NCBI RefSeq assembly: GCF_000236165.1
Contig: NZ_CM001373.1
Location: 1,156,304 to 1,220,303 of the forward strand
From: Fluoribacter dumoffii NY 23
GTDB taxonomy: Bacteria; Pseudomonadota; Gammaproteobacteria; Legionellales; Legionellaceae
Length of the DNA stretch: 64,000 bases
Direction: 5' to 3'
A program made the translations under genes and the position numbers. How positions within the stretch are numbered: position 1 is the first letter of the stretch; each line of letters opens with the position of its first letter. Under the pieces are notes generated by a model that was not told where the DNA came from, made no database searches, and saw nothing but the letters and a program-made list of their open reading frames with translations. Shown here in pieces: positions 63,546 through 64,000 of this stretch.

Positions 63546-64000
63546 GTGAAACATTCTCAGTTAATCAATATTGCCCAGCGCCTCGGGTATACTTCAATTT
63601 CAAATAAGGGATTATGCAAGGGCTTTACTGCAATGTGGACTCAAGCCGTATGTTGTGGAGATTTGAACACATTTAATCGGAGAATGGGAATTCTCCGAAC
63701 ATATGCCGATATGCCAGATGATCTTTTAAAGCGAATCAATCAAGTACGTGATATGGTAAAACAAGGGATCCCAGTCAATGCCAATCTACAAGCTTTAGTT
63801 GAGATTCCAGCGTTATTCGATAATATTACCTTCTATTTAAAACCCTACGTGGCAACAGATGTTCTTGGTGGTAAGCTCCTTGGTCAACATCATGAAATGG
63901 AAATAAGTCACTATATACAATCTCAAAAACTAGAAGATCTTGGTGGTCTTGACCTCGCTTTCCGCACTACCGATCAATATACTCGTGCAGAATTAAGCTC
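63546..64000 (+). CDS. C58-like effector, N-terminal part (3' truncated by window end)
   Basis: The frame starts at GTG 63546, with AAGG 6 bases upstream, and is open to the end of the window (151 residues in view). C24 (SNKGLCKGFTAMWTQAVCCG) has the same G-x-C-x-G-(F/L)-x-x-(M/L) context as C33 of the C58-like gene at 12107, followed by a similar amphipathic helix (FNRRMGILRTYADMP). The His and Asp of the triad would lie beyond the edge. It is the start of a putative effector, perhaps with ankyrin repeats downstream, by analogy with the other gene. The rest cannot be told. Confidence 0.6.
   Translation, partial: MKHSQLINIAQRLGYTSISNKGLCKGFTAMWTQAVCCGDLNTFNRRMGILRTYADMPDDLLKRINQVRDMVKQGIPVNANLQALVEIPALFDNITFYLKPYVATDVLGGKLLGQHHEMEISHYIQSQKLEDLGGLDLAFRTTDQYTRAELS

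Noticed and set aside
1..64000. CRISPR arrays, tRNA, rRNA, intact insertion sequences and integrase genes
   Set aside because: Looked for on both strands; no regularly spaced long repeats, cloverleaf-type segments, transposase or integrase motifs were recognised.

Overview
The window is about 64 kb of AT-rich DNA (roughly 35-38 % GC by eye) and looks like an accessory, effector-rich part of a Legionella chromosome. The main reason is the number of large, Legionella-type proteins with eukaryotic-like or host-directed domains. They include two F-box proteins, ankyrin proteins, a RasGEF domain, a TcdA/TcdB-type DXD glycosyltransferase, two YopJ-like enzymes, two YopT/C58-like Cys-protease domains, a protein kinase, a zeta-toxin-like kinase and a candidate nuclear nuclease. 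Several end in short acidic or polar tails of the kind used as Dot/Icm secretion signals. The species cannot be named from sequence reading alone. No tRNA, rRNA, CRISPR array or intact IS element was seen.

Layout. 0-9.4 kb: a 5'-open giant effector (YopJ-like N-terminus, SpvC/OspF-like C-terminus), an F-box protein, a glutaredoxin-like remnant, an alpha/beta hydrolase, a small membrane protein and a three-gene catabolic-type operon (RidA, amidohydrolase, NMT1/SsuA-like protein). 9.8-16.9 kb: glycosyltransferase and C58-like effectors, a ribbon-helix-helix-like protein beside a 19-bp palindrome, small secreted proteins, a coiled-coil protein, and a decayed copy of the beta-lactamase-like gene found at the right end of the window. 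16.9-23.4 kb: an AlkB-like dioxygenase, an ankyrin-RasGEF effector, an outer-membrane barrel, a second YopJ-like protein and an endonuclease-I-like secreted protein. 23.5-28.3 kb: an operon of GCS2-type ligase (ybdK-like), GNAT acetyltransferase and asparagine-synthase-type amidotransferase, divergent from a MarR regulator. This resembles a rewired version of the N-acetylglutaminylglutamine amide osmolyte pathway and is the most interesting metabolic system here.

28.3-36.7 kb: a secreted adenosine deaminase, a second F-box protein, and a block of small stress-type proteins (two DUF883, a 52-residue basic protein) with a CinA-like amidase, a frameshifted Nramp-related transporter, an MscS channel and an ExoD protein. 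36.7-47.5 kb: a zeta-toxin-like effector, an MFS transporter, a kinase-like effector, DUF4169 and DUF3096 small proteins, a type III polyketide synthase and a 1287-residue ankyrin/GESH effector. 47.5-58.1 kb: two RND pumps bracketed by two TolC-like proteins with no adaptor gene, then a FabH-like KASIII. 58.4-64 kb: a proline-iminopeptidase-like hydrolase, the candidate nuclear nuclease, the intact beta-lactamase-like effector, and the start of another C58-type effector running off the right edge.

The genes form a mosaic of small operons and single-gene effectors, not one pathway. All family calls rest on motifs read by eye and on remembered families. No search was run.
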